Shown: in pieces, positions 9,901-17,321 of the stretch
How positions within the stretch are numbered: the stretch's first letter is position 1
Layout of the letters: the number at the start of each line of letters is the position of its first letter
Assembly (NCBI GenBank): GCA_963703555.1
Contig: CAVPEV010000003.1
Coordinates: forward strand, 10,003-74,002
Source of the DNA: CAVPEV01 sp963703555
GTDB taxonomy: Bacteria; Actinomycetota; Actinomycetes; Actinomycetales; Cellulomonadaceae
DNA length: 64,000 nucleotides
Direction of reading: 5' to 3'
Notes under the pieces: generated by a model
The model's database searches: none
The model's input: the letters and a program-made list of their open reading frames with translations, nothing else
What the model was told of the DNA's origin: nothing
Made by a program: the position numbers and the translations under genes

Positions 9901-12681
9901 GAGCACCTGGCGATGCCCGACGGCACCCAGGCTCGCGTCGAGGGCCGACGGGTGGTCGTGCGGGCGCCCGACGAGCCGGCGGCGCTGCAGATCGTCTACA
10001 CGGCCCGCGACGACCGCGGCGGCCGGGACACCGGGGTGCTGACGGTGACCGTGACGCCGGACGCGCCGGTGCTGCCCCCGGTCGCCCGGGACGTGGTGGT
10101 CCCGGCGACCGAGACGCTCGGGCGCGCGAGCGTGGAGGTCGACGTGCTCGCGGTGGCGCAGAACCCCTCCGGCCCGCTGTCCGACCTGGTGGTCTCCATC
10201 CCGGCGGCCTCCGCGGACGTCGCCTCCGTGAGCCCGTCGGGCAGTGTCGTGGTCGCCCTCGTCGACCATACGCAGACCATCCCGTACCGCCTCACGAACC
10301 GGACCGGGGACGGCGACTCGGCCAGCGCCTGGGCGTTCGTCACGGTGCCGGCCCTCGGCTTCTTCCCGCCGACCCTGCGGCCGCGGGCCGGTGAGCTGCG
10401 GGTCGCCTCGGGCGCGCAGCTGGTCATCCCGATCGACGAGCAGGTGCAGGTGGCACCCGGCCGGTCCGCCCGGGTGGCCGACCCGGCGAGCGTCTCGGCC
10501 ACCCGGGCGGACGGCTCCGGACTCGTCCGCGACGCGGCGACCCTGACCTACCGGTCCGCGCCGGGCTATGCCGGCCCGGCCTCGATCACCCTGACGGTCA
10601 CCGACGCCACCGGGCCGGTGGACCCCGATGCCCGCACGGCCGTCCTCACGCTGCCGATCATGGTCGTCGCGGTCGACGACCACCCGCCGGCCTTCGTTGC
10701 GTCGGTCATGGACGTGTCGCCGGGCGAGACGCCGGTCACCGTCGATCTCGGCATGTTCACGACCGGTCCGGACGGGCGGCCCGCCACCGGCTCCGACGCG
10801 TACAGCTACCGCCTGACGTCGGCGGTGCCTGCCGGGTTCTCCGCCACCGTGGCCGACGGCGTCCTCACCGTGGGCGCGCCGCGGACCACGCCGAAGGGCA
10901 CCACCGGCGTCCTCGACCTGGCGCTCGGGTACGGGCGGGCCGGTTCGATGGACGTCCAGGTGCCGGTGCGGGTCGTGGCCAGCACCCGTCCGGCGGCCCG
11001 TGTCCCCGACCGCACCGTGTCCGACGCGGTCGAGGGCCGGGACAGCGTGGTCGATGTGCTCGCCGGCGCGTACAACCCCTTCCCCGGCGAGCCGCTGACC
11101 GTCGTGGGGGCGAGCGTGGAGACCGCCGGGTCCGGCACGGCGGGTGCGACCCGGACGCAGGTCTCGGTTCGTCCCGCCGAAGGCTTCATCGGCACGATGG
11201 TCGTTCGGTTCCGGGTGCAGGACGCCACCGGGGATCCGGACCGTGAGGTCGAGGGGCACGTCACCGTCCTGGTGCGGGGTAAGCCGGACGTCCCGGCGGC
11301 GCCCCGGGTGACGGAGGTGCGTGACGGCGCCGTGGTGCTGTCCTGGGACGCACCGGACGGTCGTGGCGCGCCGATCACCGGCTACCGGGTGGTCGCCTCG
11401 CCCGGCGGCGCCTCGCGCGACTGCCCGACGACGACCTGCGCCATCGACGGTCTGACGAACGACGTGGACTACCGGTTCACCGTCGCGGCCCGCAATGTCG
11501 TCGACTGGTCGCCCGCCAGCGAACCGTCGGCACCGGCGCGCCCCGACGCGGTGCCCGGCCCGCCCGGGACGCCTGTCCTGCAGTTCGGCGACGGTCAGCT
11601 GACCGCCACCTGGGACGCGGCGGTGAGCACCGGTTCGGCGGTCACCGGCTACACCGTGGAGATCTCGCCCGTGCCCTCGTCGGGCCCGGGGACGCTGCAG
11701 GCCGCCGGCACGTCCGCCACCCTGCGGGGGCTGACCAACGGGACCGCGTACCGGGTCCGGGTCCGGGCGGTCAACCGCGCACGGGACCCCGGTCCGTGGA
11801 GCGCGCTGTCTGCGGCCGAGATCCCCGCCGGGGTCCCGGGTACCCCCACGCCCACCGCGGAGCGCAAGAACACCAGGTTCCCGGGCAACGGCACCATCGA
11901 GGTGACGTGGCCCGCCGTCGACCCCGACGGCGACCCGGTGCACTACGAGGTGCAGGTGCACAAGGCTGACGGGCAGCTGCTCGCGACGGTGGTGTCCGGG
12001 ACGAGCTATCAGATCACCGACGCGGTGCGCGGCAGCACCTACCAGGTGGACGTACGGGCGGTCAACAAGGCCGGCGCGTCGGAGTGGGGGTCCACCACCG
12101 GAGAGGTGTGGAGCTCGCCGAGTCTGCCGCAACAGCTCGGCGCGACGGCATCGGTTGCCGGTGATAGCCGGCCGTGGGCCGACGGCACGGTGTCGCTGAC
12201 CTGGGCTGCGCCGGCCGACGCCGGCGGCGCCGGGTACACGATCAGGGAGTACGAGGTCGAGGGTCGCGGTGCCACGACTGCGTTGCAGATGACCGTCGGC
12301 GGGCTCGAGGGCGGTGCGTCCCCCACGTTCCGGGTGCGCGCGGTGAGCTCACGTGGGGATGCCAGCAACTGGGCGAGCGTCACCAGCGGCATTGTGGTCA
12401 CCCGTCCCCAGGCACCGGTCCTGACGGTGACCACCGGTGCGGAGGACCAGGTGGACGTCGCGACCGCGGACGGCCGCACCGGCGGCAGTCCCGTCACCGC
12501 ACGGTGGTACCGGATCGACGCTGGTGCCTGGCAGCCCGGCACGCCCCCCGCGACGGTGCCGGGCCAGGGTGGGGCGCCGGTCACCGTCGAGTACCAGGTG
12601 TGCACCGAGGCCGGGTGCAGCGACGTCACCCTGGCCCGCGCGACCGCCGGCACGGCCCCGCCGCCGGGCCCCGCACCATGA
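6898..12681 (+). CDS. Giant Ig-like / fibronectin type III surface protein
   Basis: At 1,927 residues this is the largest gene in the window. The N-terminus is a signal anchor (about 10-35). Residues 40-400 are beta-rich and propeller-like. About ten Ig/cadherin-like repeats with LANDTDPSGG or AYDPDGDPV signatures run to about 1450. Fibronectin-III domains follow from about 1465 to 1850 (SWDAPDGRGAPITGYRV is typical). There is no LPXTG or C-terminal membrane helix, so it should be held by the N-terminal anchor and project outward. It corresponds to the fn3 gene of the PFNA cluster, whose bifidobacterial product has been reported to bind TNF-alpha. The start is GTG 6898, overlapping the kinase stop by 4 bp; a GTG at 6889 is possible. 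Confidence 0.9.
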   Translation: MSLSGGTDVRRRALSTAAMVTAPLVVVVLALVHPGYPTARVELNDGAVWVTATDLLRLGRFNAQVEELNAGLVTTGGRFDVLQDGQDVLLVEPTTLSVVDPAGVVPAARLSLPAGAQVSMAAGTVAVVDASGDAWVRPVAGVADLQPGTDPPDLQVGTGGAVVVARTGTAFAVDGSSGDVTRLDLREGRPVAQPAGTFGVAVDQLTTVGDEPVGLAGSVLHTVHGEVGLAAADAVLQQPGPAADRVLAATRTALLEVSLHPEVVAVHRTGTSGAPAAPVRVGRCGHAAWATAAGSYLRLCDGAAPYTAGLEGLSTAVEPVFRVNRSVVVLNDVRDGRVWLPDRDTAVREPSWQDVVPEQDPGDQQQAADQVPRTVQESSAECGSDAVPPQAVDDDFGARAGRATILPVLDNDSSADCAILVISEVDPVPEAFGHLDLVYGGRALQLRVAPGAAGTVTFTYTITDGRGTTTPSTASVRVSVRDGDTPPAQVRVGLLVVEQGARVDRDVLGDFRDPDGDDLVLVAADAQVGTARFRRDGTVSYQADAATLGRTRVNLQVSDGTHTVPGMLDVEVRAAGSVPPQIDPVHEVTHVDQPVLVAPLAAVRSSSREPVRLAGVDVVPGATIVADLTAGTFTFTAARVGTYYVPFVVTAPPQQTTGLARIDVLEWPAAAQPPVAVRDHAYLTEGSEVSVDPLANDTDPSGGVLVLQGVDVPAGAGLRVAVLDHRYVQVSAIRTPAGPVTMGYTVSNGSASAQGEIVVHPVPPASTQQAPVVADVDVGVRTGGVVTIPVLAGAYDPDGDPVTLVRALGDPLGPGQGLLFVSGDVLRYQAPAEPVTVRTTFSVQDSAGNTTGAVLTVRVHASDAAAKSPPRPRDLTARVFEADTVRVTVPLVGIDDDGDGVSLLGVATPPAKGRIMAVGADWLEYQALPGETGTDTFTYAVEDWVGQRAVASVRVGIGPRPLQAGTVVTRDDHVTVRPGRQVEVRVLANDVDAGGSQLTLDEHLAMPDGTQARVEGRRVVVRAPDEPAALQIVYTARDDRGGRDTGVLTVTVTPDAPVLPPVARDVVVPATETLGRASVEVDVLAVAQNPSGPLSDLVVSIPAASADVASVSPSGSVVVALVDHTQTIPYRLTNRTGDGDSASAWAFVTVPALGFFPPTLRPRAGELRVASGAQLVIPIDEQVQVAPGRSARVADPASVSATRADGSGLVRDAATLTYRSAPGYAGPASITLTVTDATGPVDPDARTAVLTLPIMVVAVDDHPPAFVASVMDVSPGETPVTVDLGMFTTGPDGRPATGSDAYSYRLTSAVPAGFSATVADGVLTVGAPRTTPKGTTGVLDLALGYGRAGSMDVQVPVRVVASTRPAARVPDRTVSDAVEGRDSVVDVLAGAYNPFPGEPLTVVGASVETAGSGTAGATRTQVSVRPAEGFIGTMVVRFRVQDATGDPDREVEGHVTVLVRGKPDVPAAPRVTEVRDGAVVLSWDAPDGRGAPITGYRVVASPGGASRDCPTTTCAIDGLTNDVDYRFTVAARNVVDWSPASEPSAPARPDAVPGPPGTPVLQFGDGQLTATWDAAVSTGSAVTGYTVEISPVPSSGPGTLQAAGTSATLRGLTNGTAYRVRVRAVNRARDPGPWSALSAAEIPAGVPGTPTPTAERKNTRFPGNGTIEVTWPAVDPDGDPVHYEVQVHKADGQLLATVVSGTSYQITDAVRGSTYQVDVRAVNKAGASEWGSTTGEVWSSPSLPQQLGATASVAGDSRPWADGTVSLTWAAPADAGGAGYTIREYEVEGRGATTALQMTVGGLEGGASPTFRVRAVSSRGDASNWASVTSGIVVTRPQAPVLTVTTGAEDQVDVATADGRTGGSPVTARWYRIDAGAWQPGTPPATVPGQGGAPVTVEYQVCTEAGCSDVTLARATAGTAPPPGPAP

Positions 12682-12769
12682 CGGCCCGGCTCCGGGCGCC
12701 CGGTGGGCTGACCCTCAGGTGCGCTCCTGGCCGGCCGATGCACGCAGGACGACCCGCTCGAGGAGAACG

Positions 12770-13732
12770 ATGACCCCCAGCCAGCACCAGGCCATGTGGT
12801 TCGCGGAGACGTTCGACGCCCTCGTCGTCAACGTGTGCCGCGTGCTGCTCGGCAACGAGCCGGCGGTGCGACTGGTGCTCACCGCGCTGCTGGCCGACGG
12901 CCACGTCCTGCTCGAGGACGCCCCGGGCACCGGCAAGACGTCGCTGGCCAAGGCGTTGGCCGCGAGCGTGCAGGGCACCCACCAGCGCATCCAGTTCACG
13001 CCGGACCTGCTGCCCACCGACGTCACCGGGGTGACGATCTACGACCAGCGCTCCGGACGGTTCGAGTTCCACCCCGGCCCGGTGTTCGCCTCGGTGCTGC
13101 TCGCGGACGAGATCAACCGGGCCTCCCCGAAGACGCAGTCCGCGCTCCTCGAGGTGATGGAGGAGGGTCAGGTCACGGTCGACGGGGTGGCGCACCCGGT
13201 CGGGCGGCCGTTCGTGGTCATCGCCACCCAGAACCCGGTCGAGCTGGCCGGCACCTACCGGTTGCCCGAGGCCCAGCTCGACCGGTTCCTGGTCCGGACA
13301 TCGCTGGGCTATCCGGACCGCGCCGCGACGGTGGAGATCCTGGCCGGGGCCCGGGACCGGACAGTCGGGCTGCAACCCCAGGTCACCTCCCGGACGGTGG
13401 TGGAGATGTCCGACCTGGCCGACGGTGTGCACGTCGACCCGGCCGTCCTGGACTACGTCGCGCGGTTGGCCGAGGCGACCCGCGAGGACCCGCAGACCGC
13501 GCTGGGGGCGAGCGTCCGGGGAGCCATGGCGCTGGTCCGGTGCGCCCGGGTGGCGGCCCTCGCGACGGGGCGGACGTACGTCGTGCCCGACGACGTGAAG
13601 GCGCTGGCCACCCCGGTGCTCGCGCACCGTCTCCTGCTGGACCCCGAGGCCGGCTTCGCCGGCGCCACCGCGCTGCAGGTCGTCGAGCGCGCTCTGGCCG
13701 GGACGGAACCACCGGTCCTGCGGGGGGTGTGA
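12770..13732 (+). CDS. MoxR-family AAA+ ATPase
   Basis: MoxR ATPases are chaperone-like factors that usually act with DUF58/VWA partners, and a DUF58 gene follows. The 320-residue protein shows Walker A (EDAPGTGKTSLAKA), Walker B (LLADEINRASP), sensor 1 (IATQNP) and the family motif YRLPEAQLDRF, then a C-terminal lid domain. Start ATG 12770 has AGGAG five bases ahead; the longer open frame upstream is not supported. It is 88 bp from the giant surface protein, the only real gap in the cluster, so an internal promoter could lie there, though none is obvious. Confidence 0.95.
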   Translation: MTPSQHQAMWFAETFDALVVNVCRVLLGNEPAVRLVLTALLADGHVLLEDAPGTGKTSLAKALAASVQGTHQRIQFTPDLLPTDVTGVTIYDQRSGRFEFHPGPVFASVLLADEINRASPKTQSALLEVMEEGQVTVDGVAHPVGRPFVVIATQNPVELAGTYRLPEAQLDRFLVRTSLGYPDRAATVEILAGARDRTVGLQPQVTSRTVVEMSDLADGVHVDPAVLDYVARLAEATREDPQTALGASVRGAMALVRCARVAALATGRTYVVPDDVKALATPVLAHRLLLDPEAGFAGATALQVVERALAGTEPPVLRGV

Positions 13733-13734
13733 GC

Positions 13735-14886
13735 GTGCAGCGTGCCAGGCTGACCGGACTCGGGGCGGGTACCGGCTCGGTCGGGGTCGCCCTGGTGGCT
13801 GGCGGCCGCTGGCTCGGCTGGCTGGAGATCGCGTCGGCCGGCGCCGTCCTGGCCGCAGTGACCGTGGTGGCGGTGCTGATGACCTGGGGCCGTACCAGAC
13901 TGGCCGTGCAGCTGGACCTGCCGTCCCGGCGGGTGGAGGTCGGTCGGCCGGCGGTCGCCGCGGTGCGGGCGCGGAACCTCGGCCGGCGGCGATCGGCGCC
14001 CGGGTGGGTGGAGCTGCCGGTCGGGGTGAGCACCGCCCGGCTGGCGCTGCCGGGCCTGCCGCCGGGCGCGGAGCACGAGGAGGTCGTCGTCATCCCGACC
14101 TCCCGGCGGGCGGTCGTGCCCGTCGGCCCGGCCCGCACCGTGCGCGGGGACCCGCTGGGGCTGGCCCGGCGGCAGGTGCGCTGGGCCGAGCCGGTGGACC
14201 TGTTCGTGCACCCGCGCACCGTGCGCCTCACCGGCGCGAGCGCGGCCCTGCTGCGCGATCTCGAGGGCCAGTCCACCCGGGAGCAGTCGGACGTCGACCT
14301 GTCCTTCCACGACCTGCGGGAGTACGTGCCCGGGGACGACCGCCGGGCGATCCACTGGCGGACCACGGCCCGTCTCGGCACGCTCATGGTCAAGCGCTAC
14401 GAGGACACCCGGCGGTCGTTGACCGGGGTGGCGCTGACCACGGACCCGCGGGACACCGCAGCGGAGCAGGAGCTGGAGCTCGCCGTCGAGGTCACCGCAT
14501 CGGTGGGCGTGGCCACCCTGCGGGACGAGCGTGACCTGGTGGTGCTCGCCGGGGCCCGCCGGCTGCGCAGCGGTGCACCGCAGCAGCTGCTCGACGACTG
14601 CTCCGGCGTGCAGGCCACCCTCGGCAGCGCGGGGGCGGTCGAGCTGGGACGGCTGCTGGCCCGGCAGGCCCCCGACGTCTCTCTCGCCGTGCTCGTCACC
14701 GGCTCCGTGGCGGCCGACCGGGACCTCCGGGCGGTCGCCCGTCACCTGCCGGTCGGCACCCGCACCCTCGTGGTGGCCTGCGAGCCCGGCGCGGTGTCCA
14801 CCGTGCGCACCCACGGCGGGGTCAGCGTCTGCCGGCTCGGGCGGCTGGCGGACCTGCCGCGGGTCCTGACCCGGGCGGTGTCGTGA
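13735..14886 (+). CDS. DUF58-domain protein
   Basis: A 383-residue protein with two N-terminal membrane helices (about 8-45), a beta-rich middle and the DUF58 signature (DLREYVPGDDRRAIHW, then ARLGTLMVKRYED) around residue 185. DUF58 proteins pair with MoxR ATPases and transglutaminase-like membrane proteins; their biochemical role is unknown. GTG 13735 is chosen because a GGGGGG run ends 7 bp ahead. GTG 13729, overlapping the MoxR stop, is the alternative. It overlaps the following gene by 4 bp. Confidence 0.9.
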   Translation: MQRARLTGLGAGTGSVGVALVAGGRWLGWLEIASAGAVLAAVTVVAVLMTWGRTRLAVQLDLPSRRVEVGRPAVAAVRARNLGRRRSAPGWVELPVGVSTARLALPGLPPGAEHEEVVVIPTSRRAVVPVGPARTVRGDPLGLARRQVRWAEPVDLFVHPRTVRLTGASAALLRDLEGQSTREQSDVDLSFHDLREYVPGDDRRAIHWRTTARLGTLMVKRYEDTRRSLTGVALTTDPRDTAAEQELELAVEVTASVGVATLRDERDLVVLAGARRLRSGAPQQLLDDCSGVQATLGSAGAVELGRLLARQAPDVSLAVLVTGSVAADRDLRAVARHLPVGTRTLVVACEPGAVSTVRTHGGVSVCRLGRLADLPRVLTRAVS

Positions 14887-17321
14887 CGGCGCCGGCTCCC
14901 CGGCGGGGCAGCGGCGCCGTGGTCGACGTGGCGGTGGTCTGCGTGGCGCTGCTGGCCGTGCTGCGCCCCCTGGTCCCGGTGTACGGGGCGGCTGCCGCCT
15001 GGCCTGCGACGGTGGGCGGTGTGCTGATCGGTGCGGCCGTCGCCACGGTCGGGGCCTGGCGCCGGTGGAGCGCCGCCGGTGTCGCGGCCGTGCTGGTCGT
15101 GATGTACGTGCTCGGTGGCGCCCTGGCCACGCCGACGCTCACGGTGCTGGGGGTGCTGCCGTCCCCGGCCGGCCTGCGCGCCCTGGCTGCCGCGCCGGTC
15201 ACGGCCTGGAAGGAGATGCTCACGCTCGAGCCCCCGCTGGGCGGCGGTGGCGCGCTGCTCGCCGTCCCGTACCTGCTCGGCCTGCTCGGCGCGGCGGCCG
15301 CGACCGGCGTCGCGCTGCGTGCCCGGGATCCTCGTCGGGCGGCGGCCGCAGCGCTGGTCCCGGCGGTCTGGTACTCGTTGGGGCTGCTGCTGGGCACCAG
15401 GGACGAGGTGCGACCCGTGCTGACCGGGGTCGGTCTGGCGGCCGGGCTCCTCGTGTGGGCATCCTGGCGGGCGGGTCTGCTGACCGTCCGGCGGGTCGGC
15501 GCGCTGGCACTGCTCGGCGTGCTCGCGGTCGGAGCGGGCGCGGCCGGGGGGCCCGCGGTGGTCGCCGACCGGGACCGGTTCGTGCTGCGGGACGTGATCG
15601 TCCCGCCGTTCGACCCCGACGACTACCCCAGCCCGTTGTCCGCGTTCCGGGCGTACGTGAAGGCGGCCGACCAGCCGCTGCTCACGGTGACCGGGCTGCC
15701 GGCCGGGGCCCGGGTGCGCCTGGCGACGATGGACCGCTACGACGGCGTGGTCTGGGCCGTCTCCGGGGACGGGTCGGCGGCAGCATCGGGGGAGTTCCGC
15801 CGGGTGGGTCCGGCGATCGCGCCCACTGTGCAGGGGCGCGCCGCGCACGTGGAGATCGAGGTCCGGGCGCGCACCGGCGTGTGGTTGCCGACGGTCGGGG
15901 CGGTCACCGCCATGCACCTGGACCCGCAGACCGCGGCCCGGGTGCGGTACAACGACGCCACCGGCACCGCCGTGCTGCTCGGCGGCGTCACCCCCGGCCT
16001 GCGGTATGCCCTGGACGTCGTCGTCCCGGACCAGCCCGACGACGCACAGATCGGTACCGCACCGCCGGCGGACGTGGTCCTGCCGCCGGCGGTCGGCGTG
16101 CCCGACGTCGTCACCACGGCGGCAGCCGACGTCGCCCGGGACGCCGGATCGCCCGTGCAGGTCGCCCGGGCCATCCAGCAGGCCTTGTCCGAGCAGGGCT
16201 ACTTCAGCCACGGCATCACCACGGCCGGGGACTACCCGTCGCTGTCCGGCCACGGCGCGGACCGGATCACCGGACTGCTGGGGTCGGACCTCATGGTGGG
16301 CGACGCCGAGCAGTACGCCTCGGCGATGGCCCTGATGGCCCGGGAGATGGGGCTGCCCGCGCGGGTGGTGCTCGGCGTGGTCGCGCCGAGCACGGCCGAG
16401 CAGGTCTCCGCCGTGACCACCCCCGGGCGCCCGGACCCTCGCACGTCCGGTGCTGCGCAGGTGCCCGGCGCGCCGGACGCGCCCGACCCGGCGGGCCCGA
16501 CCGGTCCGGTGACCGTCACGAGCGGGGACATCGACGCCTGGGTGGAGATCGCGTTCGCCGGGCACGGCTGGGTCGCGTTCGACCCCACGCCCCCGCCGTC
16601 GCAGATCCCGCAGCAGCAGCAGTCGGTCACTCCGGCGAAGCCCGACCCGCAGGTGGTGCAGCCGCCACCGGCCGAGCCGGACGTCGTGAACCCGCCGGAC
16701 GACGACACCGAGCAGCCGCAGACCCAGGACGCCGACCGGGATGCCGGCTCGGCATGGTGGCACCGTGCGCTGCGGGTCGCCGGGATCGCGGCCGTGCCGC
16801 TGGCACTGCTCGGCGCCCCGCTGGTCGTGCTCGCCGGGCTGAAGGCCCGCCGCCGCCGTCGGCGGCGGCGACACCCGGACCCGACGGTCCGGGTGGCCGG
16901 TGGGTGGCAGGAGCTGGTGGACGCCGCGACGGACCTGGGCCGCACGGTCGGGGTCAACACCACGCGCCGCGAGGCGGCGCGCGCGTTGGCGGCTGCCTTC
17001 GGCCCCTCCCCGGCGGCGGGCTCCTCGGGCACCAGCCGTGCCCGCGGGCCCGCCGGTCCGGGGGGGGACCTGCCTGCGCAGCTGCACGAGCTGGCTGCCG
17101 ACGCCGACGCCGCCGTGTTCGGGCCGGCCAGTGTGACGCCGGTCGCCGCCGGCTCCTACTGGGAGCGGGTGGTGGCGGTGACCGAGCGGATGCGGCGCAG
17201 CAGCGACCGCCGAAGACGACTACGGTCGCGCGCGTCCGCCGCGTCGCTGCGTCATCGCGGCGCGGTCCGCCCGAACGGCTCGGCCGCGCGGTCGTGGCGC
17301 AGGAAGGAGGCCCGTCCATGA
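14883..17321 (+). CDS. Transglutaminase-fold membrane protein (TgpA-like), catalytic residues replaced
   Basis: The 812-residue protein has six or seven N-terminal membrane helices (about 15-230), an extracytoplasmic transglutaminase-like domain (about 440-575), a last membrane helix (about 635-660) followed by an Arg-rich stretch, and a cytoplasmic tail. The family core usually reads G-x-C-E-Q, then D-A-H-A-W, then DPTP. Here these are GDAEQ, with Ala475 where Cys is expected, and DIDAW, with Asp551 where His is expected; Asp567 of DPTP is kept. As given it should not be a working Cys-type transglutaminase or protease and may be a structural or sensing pseudoenzyme. It overlaps both neighbours by 4 bp. 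It matches the tgm gene of the PFNA cluster. Confidence 0.88.
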   Translation: MTAPAPRRGSGAVVDVAVVCVALLAVLRPLVPVYGAAAAWPATVGGVLIGAAVATVGAWRRWSAAGVAAVLVVMYVLGGALATPTLTVLGVLPSPAGLRALAAAPVTAWKEMLTLEPPLGGGGALLAVPYLLGLLGAAAATGVALRARDPRRAAAAALVPAVWYSLGLLLGTRDEVRPVLTGVGLAAGLLVWASWRAGLLTVRRVGALALLGVLAVGAGAAGGPAVVADRDRFVLRDVIVPPFDPDDYPSPLSAFRAYVKAADQPLLTVTGLPAGARVRLATMDRYDGVVWAVSGDGSAAASGEFRRVGPAIAPTVQGRAAHVEIEVRARTGVWLPTVGAVTAMHLDPQTAARVRYNDATGTAVLLGGVTPGLRYALDVVVPDQPDDAQIGTAPPADVVLPPAVGVPDVVTTAAADVARDAGSPVQVARAIQQALSEQGYFSHGITTAGDYPSLSGHGADRITGLLGSDLMVGDAEQYASAMALMAREMGLPARVVLGVVAPSTAEQVSAVTTPGRPDPRTSGAAQVPGAPDAPDPAGPTGPVTVTSGDIDAWVEIAFAGHGWVAFDPTPPPSQIPQQQQSVTPAKPDPQVVQPPPAEPDVVNPPDDDTEQPQTQDADRDAGSAWWHRALRVAGIAAVPLALLGAPLVVLAGLKARRRRRRRRHPDPTVRVAGGWQELVDAATDLGRTVGVNTTRREAARALAAAFGPSPAAGSSGTSRARGPAGPGGDLPAQLHELAADADAAVFGPASVTPVAAGSYWERVVAVTERMRRSSDRRRRLRSRASAASLRHRGAVRPNGSAARSWRRKEARP

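Noticed and set aside
6739..12132. Very long minus-strand open frame (about 1,800 codons) opposite the giant Ig/FN3 gene
   Set aside because: Its product is His/Arg/Gly/Pro-rich with no domain and is the antisense shadow of the plus-strand protein, as expected at high G+C. The plus frame has clear Ig and FN3 repeats.
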